Assembly (NCBI GenBank): GCA_963565915.1
Contig: OY751489.1
Location: forward strand, 4,650,001 to 4,714,000
Direction: 5' to 3'
DNA: 64,000 nt
DNA from: Entoloma clypeatum
Lineage: Eukaryota > Basidiomycota > Agaricomycetes > Agaricales > Entolomataceae
Shown here in pieces: positions 53,995 through 62,854 of the stretch; position 1 is the first letter of the stretch, and each line of letters starts with the position of its first letter. The translations under genes were made by a program, and so were the position numbers. The notes beneath the pieces were generated by a model. It did no database searches. It saw only the letters and a list, made by a program, of their open reading frames with translations, and was not told the origin of the DNA.

Positions 53995-54982
53995 TATATT
54001 GCAGGACAAAATACCAGATGTTACTATTCCCTACATCGACAATGTGGCGGTTCGCGGCCCATCTACGCGATACAAGTTGCCTGATGGCAGATATGAAACT
54101 ATAGAAGAAAATCCAGGCATTAGGCGATTTGTATGGGAACATGTACAGAATGTGAATAGAGTGTTACAGAGAATGTGGTATAGTGGAGGAACATTCTCTG
54201 GGTATAAGTCACTAGTATGCGCGAGCGAGATAGTGGTAGTTGGCCATTGTTGCACGTATGAAGGACGGAGACCCGAGACAGATAGGTTCGGAGTTATAAG
54301 CCGCTGGGGACCTTGCAAAGATATACATGATGTGCAGTTGTTCCTTGGAATGGCTGGCACTTGTCGAAACTTGATTAGAGACTTCGTGAAGAAGGCGGAA
54401 CCTCTAGTCAAGTTGACGCGAAGTCGTGAACTCTTTGTCTGGGGATCTGAACAGGAGGAGGCCATGCAAGGCATAAAGGATGCTTTAGCGGCATCCCCCG
54501 CGATCAAGCCAATAGATTATCATGGTGGAGGTGCAGTGGTCCTTTGCATAGACTCCTCGTGGTGGGCAGTTGGCTTCTATATCTGTCAAGAGGATGAGGG
54601 TGATTCTAAGAAGAGGACATACGCAAAGTTCGCATCAATAACACTAAACGAGCTTGAGGCGAGATATTAGCAACCAAAGCGAGAATTGTATGGTTTATTT
54701 CGCGCATTGAAGGAAGCGAAGTTTTGGCTCTTGGGCTGTCGGAACCTGGTTATAGAGACCGATGTGAAGTATATCAAGGGGATGCTCAATAATCCTGGTC
54801 TTGGACCAAACACTGCTATAAATTGGTGGATTGATTACATTTTGATGTTCCACTTCACACTAAGGCATGTGCCAGGCAAGACCTTTGCACCCGGTGGTCT
54901 ATCGAGGCGAGAAGCGCAACTGGGGGATGAAACCTACCATATCGAGGAGGACTGGGTGGATGAACCAGATGGACCGCCACAG

Positions 54983-55369
54983 TGAAATGAAGGAAGTGAG
55001 TCTGGGGATGAGCGCGAGCAATATCTCTATCACACACACAAACACCAAACACAACAACGAAGACCGAACAAGTCTCGTGATGCGTACTTCTCAATTGATA
55101 TAGTTCGGGGTGATGAGTGGGATCACTCAGGATGCGACTCTTCCAAACAACAATTGAATAACTCGTTTAGCGATGGCTCAATAAGTCTTGAACAAGACTT
55201 AGAGATAGTTCTCAACAGATAATGAACCGAGGTTTGTGATTTCCGAACCAACGAGACTTCACAAACACGATCTCGACCGATAGATAACACGATTTGACAA
55301 TTGACAAGTTCTCGAACACACAAAACACAATTGCAACTGACTTCCGATGCAAACCAAACAATCTCGAGG
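54983..55369 (-). repeat. Solo A-type LTR, right half (inversion-split)
   Basis: On the minus strand it follows the LTR from AAGATTGTTTGGTTTGC to the end TTTCA at 54983. It lacks a short stretch near 55275. At 55361-55369 it passes into LINE sequence through the shared string atctcgagg. Confidence 0.87.
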
Positions 55370-55621
55370 GGTGCAAGGAAAATTCATGAGGGCGAGCTTG
55401 GATAATTTGAACGGGGAGTTGTGTGAGGGCGACCAGGCAAATCCTCCATCTGGTCGCTCCATCATGTCTCTGATCATGGCATGTGAGTCTTCAAGAGTGT
55501 CTGCAACTGCTAGGACCATGGAGTCATCCACAAATCCCAGGGACGTTTTGTGTTTGTGAAGGGCCACTTGGATGAGTGGGGCATTGTAGAAGGCATATAG
55601 GAGCATGGAGAGGGGGCAGCC
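55370..55621 (-). pseudogene. LINE-alpha RT middle piece
   Basis: Minus-strand RT after the F insertion: CPLSMLLYAFYNAPLIQVAL, then SLGFVDDSMVLAVADTLEDS (RT active site FVDD), and HNSPFKLSKLALMNFP. It continues the frame ending NGTTQG at 57514 and is continued by 42298 on the plus strand. Confidence 0.88.
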
Positions 55622-56079
55622 TGTTATGGTTGACAAACCCATGCAATGCTTAGGCAGAGAGGCTTAAGTAGCAAAGGCGGATACCAAGGTGATTGCTAGA
55701 TCTGGGGAATACATGCAATGTATGTACCCTATATATACTAGAAGGTCGAGTCATCTAGATGACTCTAGAGCGGTTCCGGTCTGACTCCAGAAGCGGACCC
55801 GGAGTAGGTGTCTATGGTAACTGCTGCGGCGTGAGTCAGTGTATCTAAGTATAGTCCAATAAGTAACATGATGTCAAGGATGTGTGAGAGTAACCATCTA
55901 GATATGGTAACGATGACCATACTGTAGTGAGTAAGCGGAGGCCGGGGCCCGAATGATGTAAAAGTGAATAGTAAGCATGAAACCAATAGATAAGATGAAA
56001 CTGGCCATTAATCAGATAAGGCCTCTATGTCTTGTATCTTGTCTGAGCGATCAATGCCATGGATAGCGAATCCATAACA
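55622..56079 (-). repeat. 3' LTR of element F
   Basis: 458 bp; in the sense strand starts TGTTATGGATTC and ends CATAACA. Contains the 16-bp palindrome agtcatctagatgact at 55750-55765. Confidence 0.94.
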
Positions 56080-57042
56080 TTACCCCCTTCTCAAAGGTTT
56101 TCGTCCCAAAAACAATCTTGAAAAGCCAATCTTGATGTATCATTTTGCAACCAAGGTTTTCAAAAATTGCGCTTGAGATCGTTCGTCGATTTCTTCTTCC
56201 AACTCCGTAGTGTCTCTCCATTGTTGTTCATCTTCCTCCTCCCATGCTCTCGTTGTTCGTCTTCATCCTCCAATCTCCATCGTCGTCCAACTCTGTCGTT
56301 GTTCCTCTTCATCCTCCATCTTCGACCATTGTCGTCTTCATCTTCCAACTCTGTCGTTCCTCTCCTTCGTTGGTTCTCCCATCCTCTACCCCCTTCTCAA
56401 GATTTGGCGTCCCGACAAATATACATCTCCCCCAGGTGTTGAGAGTCCCGAAGAGATCCAAAGGCTCCGTTGGAGCGAAAAAAAATTCTGTGTTTTGCAC
56501 TGTTGTGACTTGTGGTGTGTCCTGCTGACCAATCTCTGGTGTGATGGTGCAATGCGCCAAGCGCCTTACTTGCTGACATGTCTTGGACCAATGCTCCCTG
56601 AGCCTGACATGGCCTCCAAGAGAAAATGATATGCTGTCCAATACTGATGGACCCTGATGCGTGATGTGATGGTGTGATGCGCTGTTGCGTCTGTGATCCG
56701 TTGCTGATGTGATGATGCAATGCGCCAAGCGCCTTACTTGCTGATGTGTCTTGGACCAATGCTCCCTGAGCCTGACATGGCCTCCACAGGGTAATCCATT
56801 CCTGAACTGAGCAACGCGCTCCAGGTTCCTTCCTGCAGTCGTCGATGACCTGCACAGGGTAGTCCGTCCCTGAACCGAGCAACACGCTCAAGGTTCTCTT
56901 CGTCCAGCTGGTCATTGCTGGCCCTGACTCCAAGCGTTGAGCTTGAGTCGTCCTGCCCTGGAAAGGTCATCCAAGGGCTGAGCATCGTGCGTGCGTTCTT
57001 GACCTCGGTAGGTAGCTCGTTCCTCTCCGAGTAAGCCTGGTG
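56080..57042 (-). other. Element F interior: pyrimidine/purine block and direct repeats
   Basis: 56165-56400 is CT-rich on the plus strand (sense GA-rich) with imperfect repeats. A segment of about 80 bp at 56540-56620 recurs at 56711-56790 (aatgcgccaagcgccttac). A second pair lies at about 56788 and 56854 (gagcaacrcgct). No gene supported. Confidence 0.7.
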
Positions 57043-57054
57043 AGATCTAGCAAT
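57043..57054 (-). other. Self-complementary primer binding site of element F
   Basis: Minus strand ATTGCTAGATCT, one base after the 5' LTR, complements AGATCTAGCAAT at 57137-57126, 34 nt after the TATA start (57171). Confidence 0.72.
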
Positions 57055-57055
57055 A

Positions 57056-57513
57056 TGTTATGGTTGACAAACCCATGCAATGCTTAGGCAGAGAGGCTTA
57101 AGTAGCAAAGGCGGATACCAAGGTGATTGCTAGATCTGGGGAATACATGCAATGTATGTACCCTATATATACTAGAAGGTCGAGTCATCTAGATGACTCT
57201 AGAGCGGTTCCGGTCTGACTCCAGAAGCGGACCCGGAGTAGGTGTCTATGGTAACTGCTGCGGCGTGAGTCAGTGTATCTAAGTATAGTCCAATAAGTAA
57301 CATGATGTCAAGGATGTGTGAGAGTAACCATCTAGATATGGTAACGATGACCATACTGTAGTGAGTAAGCGGAGGCCGGGGCCCGAATGATGTAAAAGTG
57401 AATAGTAAGCATGAAACCAATAGATAAGATGAAACTGGCCATTAATCAGATAAGGCCTCTATGTCTTGTATCTTGTCTGAGCGATCAATGCCATGGATAG
57501 CGAATCCATAACA
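57056..57513 (-). repeat. 5' LTR of element F with promoter
   Basis: 458 bp; TATATATA (57171-57164, minus), start AGATCTAGCAAT at 57137. Confidence 0.94.
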
Positions 57514-58748
57514 CAGCCTTGTGTTGTGCCATTGACTATGTCGATAGGCACAGAGGTGTAGTTGTCAAACTTGAGGCACGTTTTTCTGCCAGACAGCATG
57601 CAGTCAGTGAGTCTGGTGTAGCATGTTGGTACTCCGTGAGCTTTCATGTTGTGGATGAGTTGGTTTTTGCCCATGTTCGGGAAGGCGCCTTGAACATAGA
57701 GGAAGAGGGCTGCTGCTACCTTGCCAGCTCTCCAGGCATCCTTGACTTTGTGCATGAGTGAGTGCATGGCGTCGGTCATACAGTGACTGGGTCTGCTGCC
57801 GAATTGGCCTGGGGGCAGCATATGATGTCATTCTGCAAGATGTGAGAGGTCAGCTGCAATGAGGGTAGACAGGAGCTTGCCGATGGTATCCAGGAGGCCA
57901 ATTGGTCGGTATGCCTTAGCGACATTGTAGGCTGGTTTATCAGCTTTGCATAGTACCAGAGTGGTTGAGGTTAGCCAGCGTTCATGGTAGACGTTGAGGT
58001 CGAGGACAGCCCTGTAGATGTAGAAGAGATGATCTATGAGGGTGTCTACGCAGTGGATGCTGCTGGGGCCAGGGGCCTTGTATGGTTTTAGTGTCTTGAT
58101 GGCTGCGCGGATGCGGCGGCGGGTGAAGAAGTGGATGCTGGGGAGAGGGGGTGGATGGGAAGGGTTTGTTGGGGCTAGTGAGTGATCAGGCAGAGGGGGG
58201 AAGAAAGAGGCAGCCAGGGGTTGGGCTTTCGCGTTGTGGTCTGGGCATCAGGGGAGGAGTTGTCCGAGGTCTTGAGGGTTGGGATGCAGGCACAGGATCG
58301 GTCAGACAGGGTGTCAGTGATGTATTTGTTTGCCAGGTAAATCTGCTGGGCGGAGATGTTCTCGAGCTAGTCTGTCCAGTGAAATGTGGCCGCGTCGTCA
58401 ATTGCCTTGGCGAATTCATGGGCGATCTTCTTGTGTTCCTCAATGGCAGGATGGTCACAGATGTGTCTGAAGCGGTGGGCCTGGTAGCTGAGTTTGTTTT
58501 TCCACTTCTTGAGGTCTGTGAGGTCCTTGGTCCACCAGCGTTTTGAGAAGGGACAAGGTTTCTTCAACGGGGCATGGTTTGCAATGGTGTCCTGTATTAT
58601 TAGTGTAAGATCATCCATCTTCTTATTGAATTTGGCTTCAGAGGTGATGAGGGAGGCGGGGGAGTCGTGTTCGAGGCGGGCCTTCAGTGCAGCATTGAAT
58701 GCATCGTAGTCTATCAGCCTAAAGTTGCGAGAGGGTGTGGAGGAGGAT
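57514..58748 (-). pseudogene. LINE-alpha, N-terminal RT part
   Basis: Minus-strand reading from the mariner-2 junction: SSSTPSRNFRLIDYDAFNAA (end of the endonuclease/linker), APLKKPCPFSKRWWTKDLTD, a stop near 58367, RT start with frameshifts, then LPPGQFGSRPSHCMTDAMHS, VAAALFLYVQGAFPNMGKNQ (RT block A, Val in place of the catalytic Asp) and VPIDIVNGTTQG at F. The endonuclease domain proper is missing, so the element is 5'-truncated at about 58748. Confidence 0.85.
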
Positions 58749-60194
58749 CTAATAATAAATAAAACAAAATAATCAATCATTGGGACAGTTTTTTGACCCT
58801 TGGTCATTTTGGCAATATCCCTGCTATAGCAAGCCAAATCACAGTGAGTTTGAGTGTGGGAGTAATAAACAAAATCATGTGACCTTGTTTACATCAGTTT
58901 GACATGTTGAAATTATTTCAACCCTTCTCTTCCTCTTCCACCATCATATGAGGCCCACATCTTCTACCAAGCACTCCTCTGTGGTTTCCCTTCTTCAAGA
59001 AGGTTATACTTTGCGTCAAATTGAGGAAAAAACTGGTGTGGGCAAGTCTACCATTGGTAGAATCAAGAAGGAGGTTGATGGGGACAAGGAAAACAGCAGA
59101 GGGGGCCGTCCTTCCAAGCTTACTCCTCGTGACAAGCAATCAATTATTCAACAAATCACTACAGGAAAGCTTGATAATGCTGTTCAAGCTACCCACTACA
59201 TCAACAACATCCTCCCCAATCCTGTCACACCTCAAACAGTCAGAAATGCACTCAAATCTGATGACTTTCGCTCTGTTGTCAAGCAGAAACGTCCTCTGCT
59301 TAAAAAGGCCCATCGACTGGAGCGTCTCAGATTTGCCAGGTACCATGAATTGGACAGTTGAGGATTGGAAGAGGGTCTTGTGGTCAGATGAGACAAAAAT
59401 TGACAGGATTGGATCAGATGGGAGGGTGTATACTTGGAAAAAAAGGGGGGAACCACTTTCTGACAGAACCACTACTCCTACAGTCAAGCATGGAGGGGGG
59501 AATAACCTTATGGTATGGGGGTGCATGGGCTGGAATGGGGTGGGGGTGCTTACAGAGGTTCAGGGGATCATGAATGCAGACCAATACTGCCAAATTTTGG
59601 ATGAAGGAGTGGTGGAAAGCTTTGAAAAGTTGGAGATGGCAGAGGGGGAAAGGATATTTCAGCAGGACAATGACCCCAAACATGCCTCCAACAAGGCAAC
59701 AAAGTGGTTTGAGGACAACAACATTCAAGTTCTGGTCTGGCCTGCCCAATCCCCTGATCTCAATGCCATTGAACACCTCTGGGTAGAGTTGAAGAAGAAT
59801 TTGAGGAAATATCCAAGTCCACCAAAAGGGGTACATGAGTTGTGGGAGAGGGTTGCAGAAGAGTGGAACAAAATTACACCAGAAGCATGCCAAAGACTTA
59901 TAGAAAGCATGCCTAGAAGGATACAAGCAGTTATCAAGGCAAAAGGGGGTCATACCAAGTACTAATTGTGTAAATAACCAAGGGTCAAAAAACTGTCCCA
60001 ATGATTGATTATTTTGTTTTATTTATTATTCCATCAATATTTGTTCAAACCACATGACCCAGTGCTCAAAAGCAAGCTAAGATGATACAGAATAACATAT
60101 CTTTTTTGCAGAAAATTATTACAAGTGCCTGTTGTGTTATTAGCAATACAGTACAAAACAGCCAAACATTGGGACAGTTTTTTGAGCTACTGTA
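58749..60194 (+). mobile_element. Mariner-2 (Tc1/mariner), left end missing
   Basis: The right terminal repeat ends ...GAGCTACTG at 60194 followed by TA. Inner inverted repeats of about 54 bp lie at 58749-58802 and 59979-60032 (core CATTGGGACAGTTTTTTGAC). The matching outer left end, expected about 190 bp to the left, is replaced by LINE-alpha, so the LINE probably inserted into this element. Confidence 0.85.
58948..59965 (+). pseudogene. Mariner-2 transposase, one frameshift
   Basis: Starts MRPTSSTKHSSVVSLLQE at 58948. Helix-turn-helix (YTLRQIEEKTGVGKSTIGRI), hinge RGGRPSKLTP, second DNA-binding region (NAVQATHYINNILPNPVTPQ). At RFARYHE, near 59347, one extra base shifts the frame; the other frame continues WTVEDWKRVLWSDETKID (first Asp), FQQDNDPKHAS (second Asp), WPAQSPDLNAIEHLW (Glu) and ends SMPRRIQAVIKAKGGHTKY at 59965. 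Length about 339 residues, as usual for the family. Apart from the single base it looks intact. Confidence 0.94.
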
Positions 60195-60700
60195 TGTCTT
60201 GAAAGGTGTCTTGGAATACTTGAGCATTGAAAGGGCCAAGACAGTGTCAAGAACAATGAAATTCTCTTGGAAATCATGAACCCTTGAGAGTCTTGAGAGA
60301 TATCTTGAGAGTCTTGAATGCCTTGAACACCATCTTGAGATCTTGGCAATCCTTCAAGAAACTCCAAGACACTTCAAGAAAAGTTCAAGTAAAGAGACAT
60401 TTTGCTGATGACCATGGGAATACTGCAACTGGCATCGCATGTCCGTTGCGCATCCATATGATTTCTTGGTCACCAACATATTATCTTAACAAGCTCTTCA
60501 AATAGTAGTTACATACAAACCGTCCTCACAGTTTTGAACAAGCATCAGCAAACCCTGATCATGCTGCCCAGCCCTGGACAGCACTGTATAGGGTCATAGC
60601 ACCATAGCATGGGTGCTTTGCTGTGTAGTTCAGGGTTCCTTCTGTGCAGTTCTAGCCAGTCAGGGTCCTTTCTATGCAGTTCTTGCCAGTCAGGGTCCTT
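60195..60700. other. Unassigned region with short repeats
   Basis: No gene. 60275-60390 has several imperfect copies of cttgagagtcttgag. 60641-60670 and 60671-60700 are two near-identical 30-bp tandem units (gcagttctagccagtcaggg type), with a degenerate third unit just before. Confidence 0.6.
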
Positions 60701-60981
60701 TGTCATAACCATGCAATTCATACATCCAACACATCCGACGACTCCGATGTTTTATCCGGTCCGATATCCGATGATTTTCATAATAGTACTTATTGACATC
60801 TCTACTAGTTAACATTCTAATTATGCTGACAAGTAGACATCTTGATGTTGATTTTGCATTTGCTCCTCTCCGTACTCCGATTGCTCTGATGAGTAACTCC
60901 GACATCCACACCTTACCTATAGTAGTTACTGACCCACTTCTGGTTTACTATAAGTAGTATGAATTTTGTCTAGGGCATAAC
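60701..60981 (+). repeat. B-related LTR fragment
   Basis: Begins TGTCATAACC and follows the B LTR (acaagtagacat, ctctccgtactccga) to just past its TATA region (TACTATAAGTAG), then ends near GCATAACA. No TSD seen, so it is a truncated or rearranged LTR. Confidence 0.65.
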
Positions 60982-61120
60982 ACGGGTGCGGTATAAACCA
61001 CAGTTTTCATGTGATGGGTACCACAGGTACAGGTACGGTGTCAAGTTCGACAACCCAAGGCGAAACCACACCCGTACTAGCAGGTATACAGGTTTCTTAC
61101 AGGTATCAGATAGACCACAA
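60982..61120. other. Unassigned 139 bp
   Basis: Contains acgggtgcggtataaacc and, further on, acacccgtactagcaggtata, a weak inverted pair. No gene or clear element. Confidence 0.35.
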
Positions 61121-61814
61121 TGTTAAGTAGGTGAAAAGTCGGAGCTTCGTCGGAGTCCGTCAGAGGTCGGACATAGGACTGAGACCGGAGCGGAACGACA
61201 AAAGGGAGGGACGTGGCTTCAATGTATGTGTTGCGCCGCTGTTTGTTGGATAAGGTGTCCCAATTTCAGGAGGTCGGAGGAGAGGTCGGAGGTGCAGAGG
61301 CTCTCGGAAAGATCTCGGTGAGGGACACGTTGACGTGGAAATGGTCGGACGACGTCGGAGTTGTGACTTGGACACAGTACTGAGCTCGTCGAAGGGTAAC
61401 GATGGAGGAAGAGCAGTAGATGAGGATGTCGTCGGTGTATTGTACCACAGCGAGGATCTCTGGCATGAACAGGGAGTAGAGGAGTGAACTTTGTTGATAT
61501 TCGAACTGAGGAACTACAGGTATGGTACGAGCTTAAATACCTAAGTGAGATTACTTTACGGAGATGGTCGGAGTAGGTCCGGAGTTGTGGCGTAAGTTGC
61601 CAGCGACTGTAACGAACATCGGAGATGTCGGTCAACAGACCATGCGGAAAAGGCGATGCATAAGTAAACGGGAATATGAATATGAAATGCATAAAGGCAT
61701 GGAGTTATGAATATGAAATGCACAATGGCAACGTGCGGAGATGTGGAGGTAACGGATGTCCGGAATGTCGGAGGATGATCGGAGTGGATCGGAGATTCGG
61801 AGACGGATATAACA
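61121..61814 (-). repeat. 3' LTR of chromovirus C
   Basis: 694 bp, homologous to the solo LTR at 50949-51661. In the sense strand it starts TGTTATATCC and ends CTTAACA. Followed on the right by the purine tract (minus AAGAGGGGAATAC). Confidence 0.92.
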
Positions 61815-61933
61815 GTATTCCCCTCTTAGGTCTGACACCCATGGAAGACCGCGAGAAAATAAACAAGGTCATGTGGTCTCGGTTATTTAACGGAGATGAG
61901 CGACCGAAGGGTTTTCTTCCAGTTACCACCAAC

Positions 61934-62789
61934 ATGCCCCAAGACTCAAACACACAACCCGCGCGCTCCAGCGCCAACCTCGACGACTCCGAAAAGGAGC
62001 TCCTGCGCCGTCTGGCGCAGGTACGCAAAGAGAAGGAGGAGGTGGAGGCAAGAAAGAAGGCGGAGGCCGAGAGGAGGGCGAGGGAGGCAGAGGCGAAGAA
62101 GAGGGCAGAGGCGGAGGCGGAGGCGGAGAAGAAGAGGGCGAAGAAGGCGGGGAAACAGAGGGCGGAGAGCGGAGCGGAGGAGTCGGAGGTCCGGGGGGAG
62201 GCGTGTCAGGCCTGTGCGCAGGCGAAGGTGGAATGCAAGTGGGCACTGTGAGTACCCGCTTTTCCATCTTCTTTTTCTTACTGACAGTCTCCTTAGGCAG
62301 GGGAAGGGCACCGCATGCCAGCGGTGTAAAGACGGCAAACGGGTTTGCCTGAAGCCTGGCGAGACGAGGGCGAAGCGGAAATGGGGGAAGACGGAGGAGG
62401 CCCGAGCGGAGGTCGCGGGCCTGAGCGGGGCGAAGAACTGCTGCGGCGCAGGGGTCGTGGAGGAGCTCCGGGAGCTCCGGGAGGAGAAGGAGGAGAAGGA
62501 GGAGCGGTCGGCAAGGGTCGGTTGGGCGCTGCTCCGGCAGCTGCAAATTATGAACAACCACCTCGCCTACCGGAACTTCCTGCTGGAGGCGGCGGCTCCG
62601 GAGTCGGAGATGGAGGATGGAGAAGAGGAAGGAGAGGAAGAGGACGAGGAAAAGGACGAGGGGGAGGTCGAGGGGTTGGCGGACGGGGAGCTTGCGGAAC
62701 TGCAAGTGGAGAAAGAGGAGGCGGAGGGAGAAACGGAGGAAGAGTCGGAGGATGACGGTCCGCCGGCCAAAAAGGCCAAAACCCAGTAG
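61934..62789 (+). CDS. Chromovirus C antisense accessory gene: coiled coil plus Zn2Cys6-like cluster
   Basis: Two exons, 61934-62247 and 62297-62789, across a 49-nt intron (GTGAGT to CCTTAG), 268 residues, no stop. The frame also has an upstream ATG at 61853; 61934 is chosen because the B homologue starts at a similar distance from the LTR. N-terminal charged helix (LRRLAQVRKEKEEVEARKK), then CQACAQAKVEC, 10 residues, CQRCKDGKRVC, that is CX2CX6C-X10-CX2CX6C. The intron splits the cluster at the same place as in B. A Leu/Glu heptad-like stretch (VEELRELREEKEEKEERSAR), then a very acidic tail ending PPAKKAKTQ, a possible nuclear signal. It is convergent with pol (stop 62855, 65 bp away). Confidence 0.8.
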
Positions 62790-62854
62790 CCCCTCCCCCC
62801 TCTAATTGTTTTTTTATTTTATTTTATTTTGCAATATGAGTGTCTTGCGTGGTT

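Larger units (their letters stand above)
52375..53996. repeat. TA target duplication of mariner-1
   Basis: TA at 52375-52376 and 53995-53996. Removing the element and one TA restores the gypsy A RT frame. Confidence 0.85.
46792..54982 (+). mobile_element. Gypsy A, 5' portion (5' LTR, gag, protease, RT, RNase H)
   Basis: Plus-strand half of gypsy A: LTR, tRNA-type primer site, leader, gag (48479-50268), protease region (50280-50948), RT and RNase H (51662-54982). Interrupted by a solo D-type LTR, a solo C-type LTR and mariner-1. It ends abruptly at 54982 against an inverted A-type LTR piece. Confidence 0.88.
51662..54982 (+). pseudogene. Gypsy A RT and RNase H (split by mariner-1)
   Basis: After KLNPKPPGFAPKGRYTQERM and a stop near 51825 the frame continues: NQAFAWDDSEHGSFREDSFP, PPGIHDEVCKIIRMK, SSYRSWWFCVLKKDGKSLCI, FAGRACGGMFNLYVGYDE (stop near 52254), then TLPMGWTNSVPIFH. 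Mariner-1 lies between HDVTH and ILQDKIPD. The active site reads YIDN (54030s) instead of YIDD; GAC-GAT to GAC-AAT is a CpG to CpA change. After the thumb, RNase H has VLCIDSSWWAVGFYICQED, stop near 54668, LYGLFRALKEAKFWLLG, ETDVKYIKGMLNN and RHVPGKTFAPGGLSRR. It ends after DEPDGPP at 54982. Dead enzyme. Confidence 0.88.
55622..57513 (-). mobile_element. Element F, non-autonomous LTR element with identical LTRs
   Basis: 1892 bp with 458-bp LTRs (55622-56079, 57056-57513) in which I saw no difference, a polypurine tract next to the left LTR (minus GAGAAGGGGGTAA) and a self-complementary primer site next to the right one. The 976-bp interior has no coding capacity. Confidence 0.95.
55617..57518. 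repeat. TSD pair of element F
   Basis: cagcc at 55617-55621 and 57514-57518. Removal of F restores GTTQG-CPLSM in frame. Confidence 0.93.

Noticed and set aside
46792..55369. A-type LTRs in inverted order around gag-RT, as in DIRS-like elements with inverted ends
   Set aside because: The inverted right end is half of a solo LTR with its own TSD, and the missing integrase and a correctly oriented 3' LTR with a polypurine tract exist at 10713-24375. Inversion explains the order; no tyrosine recombinase was seen.
42298..55621. Two unrelated LINE copies, each joined to an LTR by chance
   Set aside because: The LINE pieces join in frame at the exact break and the LTR halves are complementary; two chance events would not do both.
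61923..62705. Long minus-strand and other plus-strand open frames opposite the C accessory gene
   Set aside because: Low-complexity Pro/Ser/Arg products created by the GA-rich sequence of the real gene; no splice or motif support.
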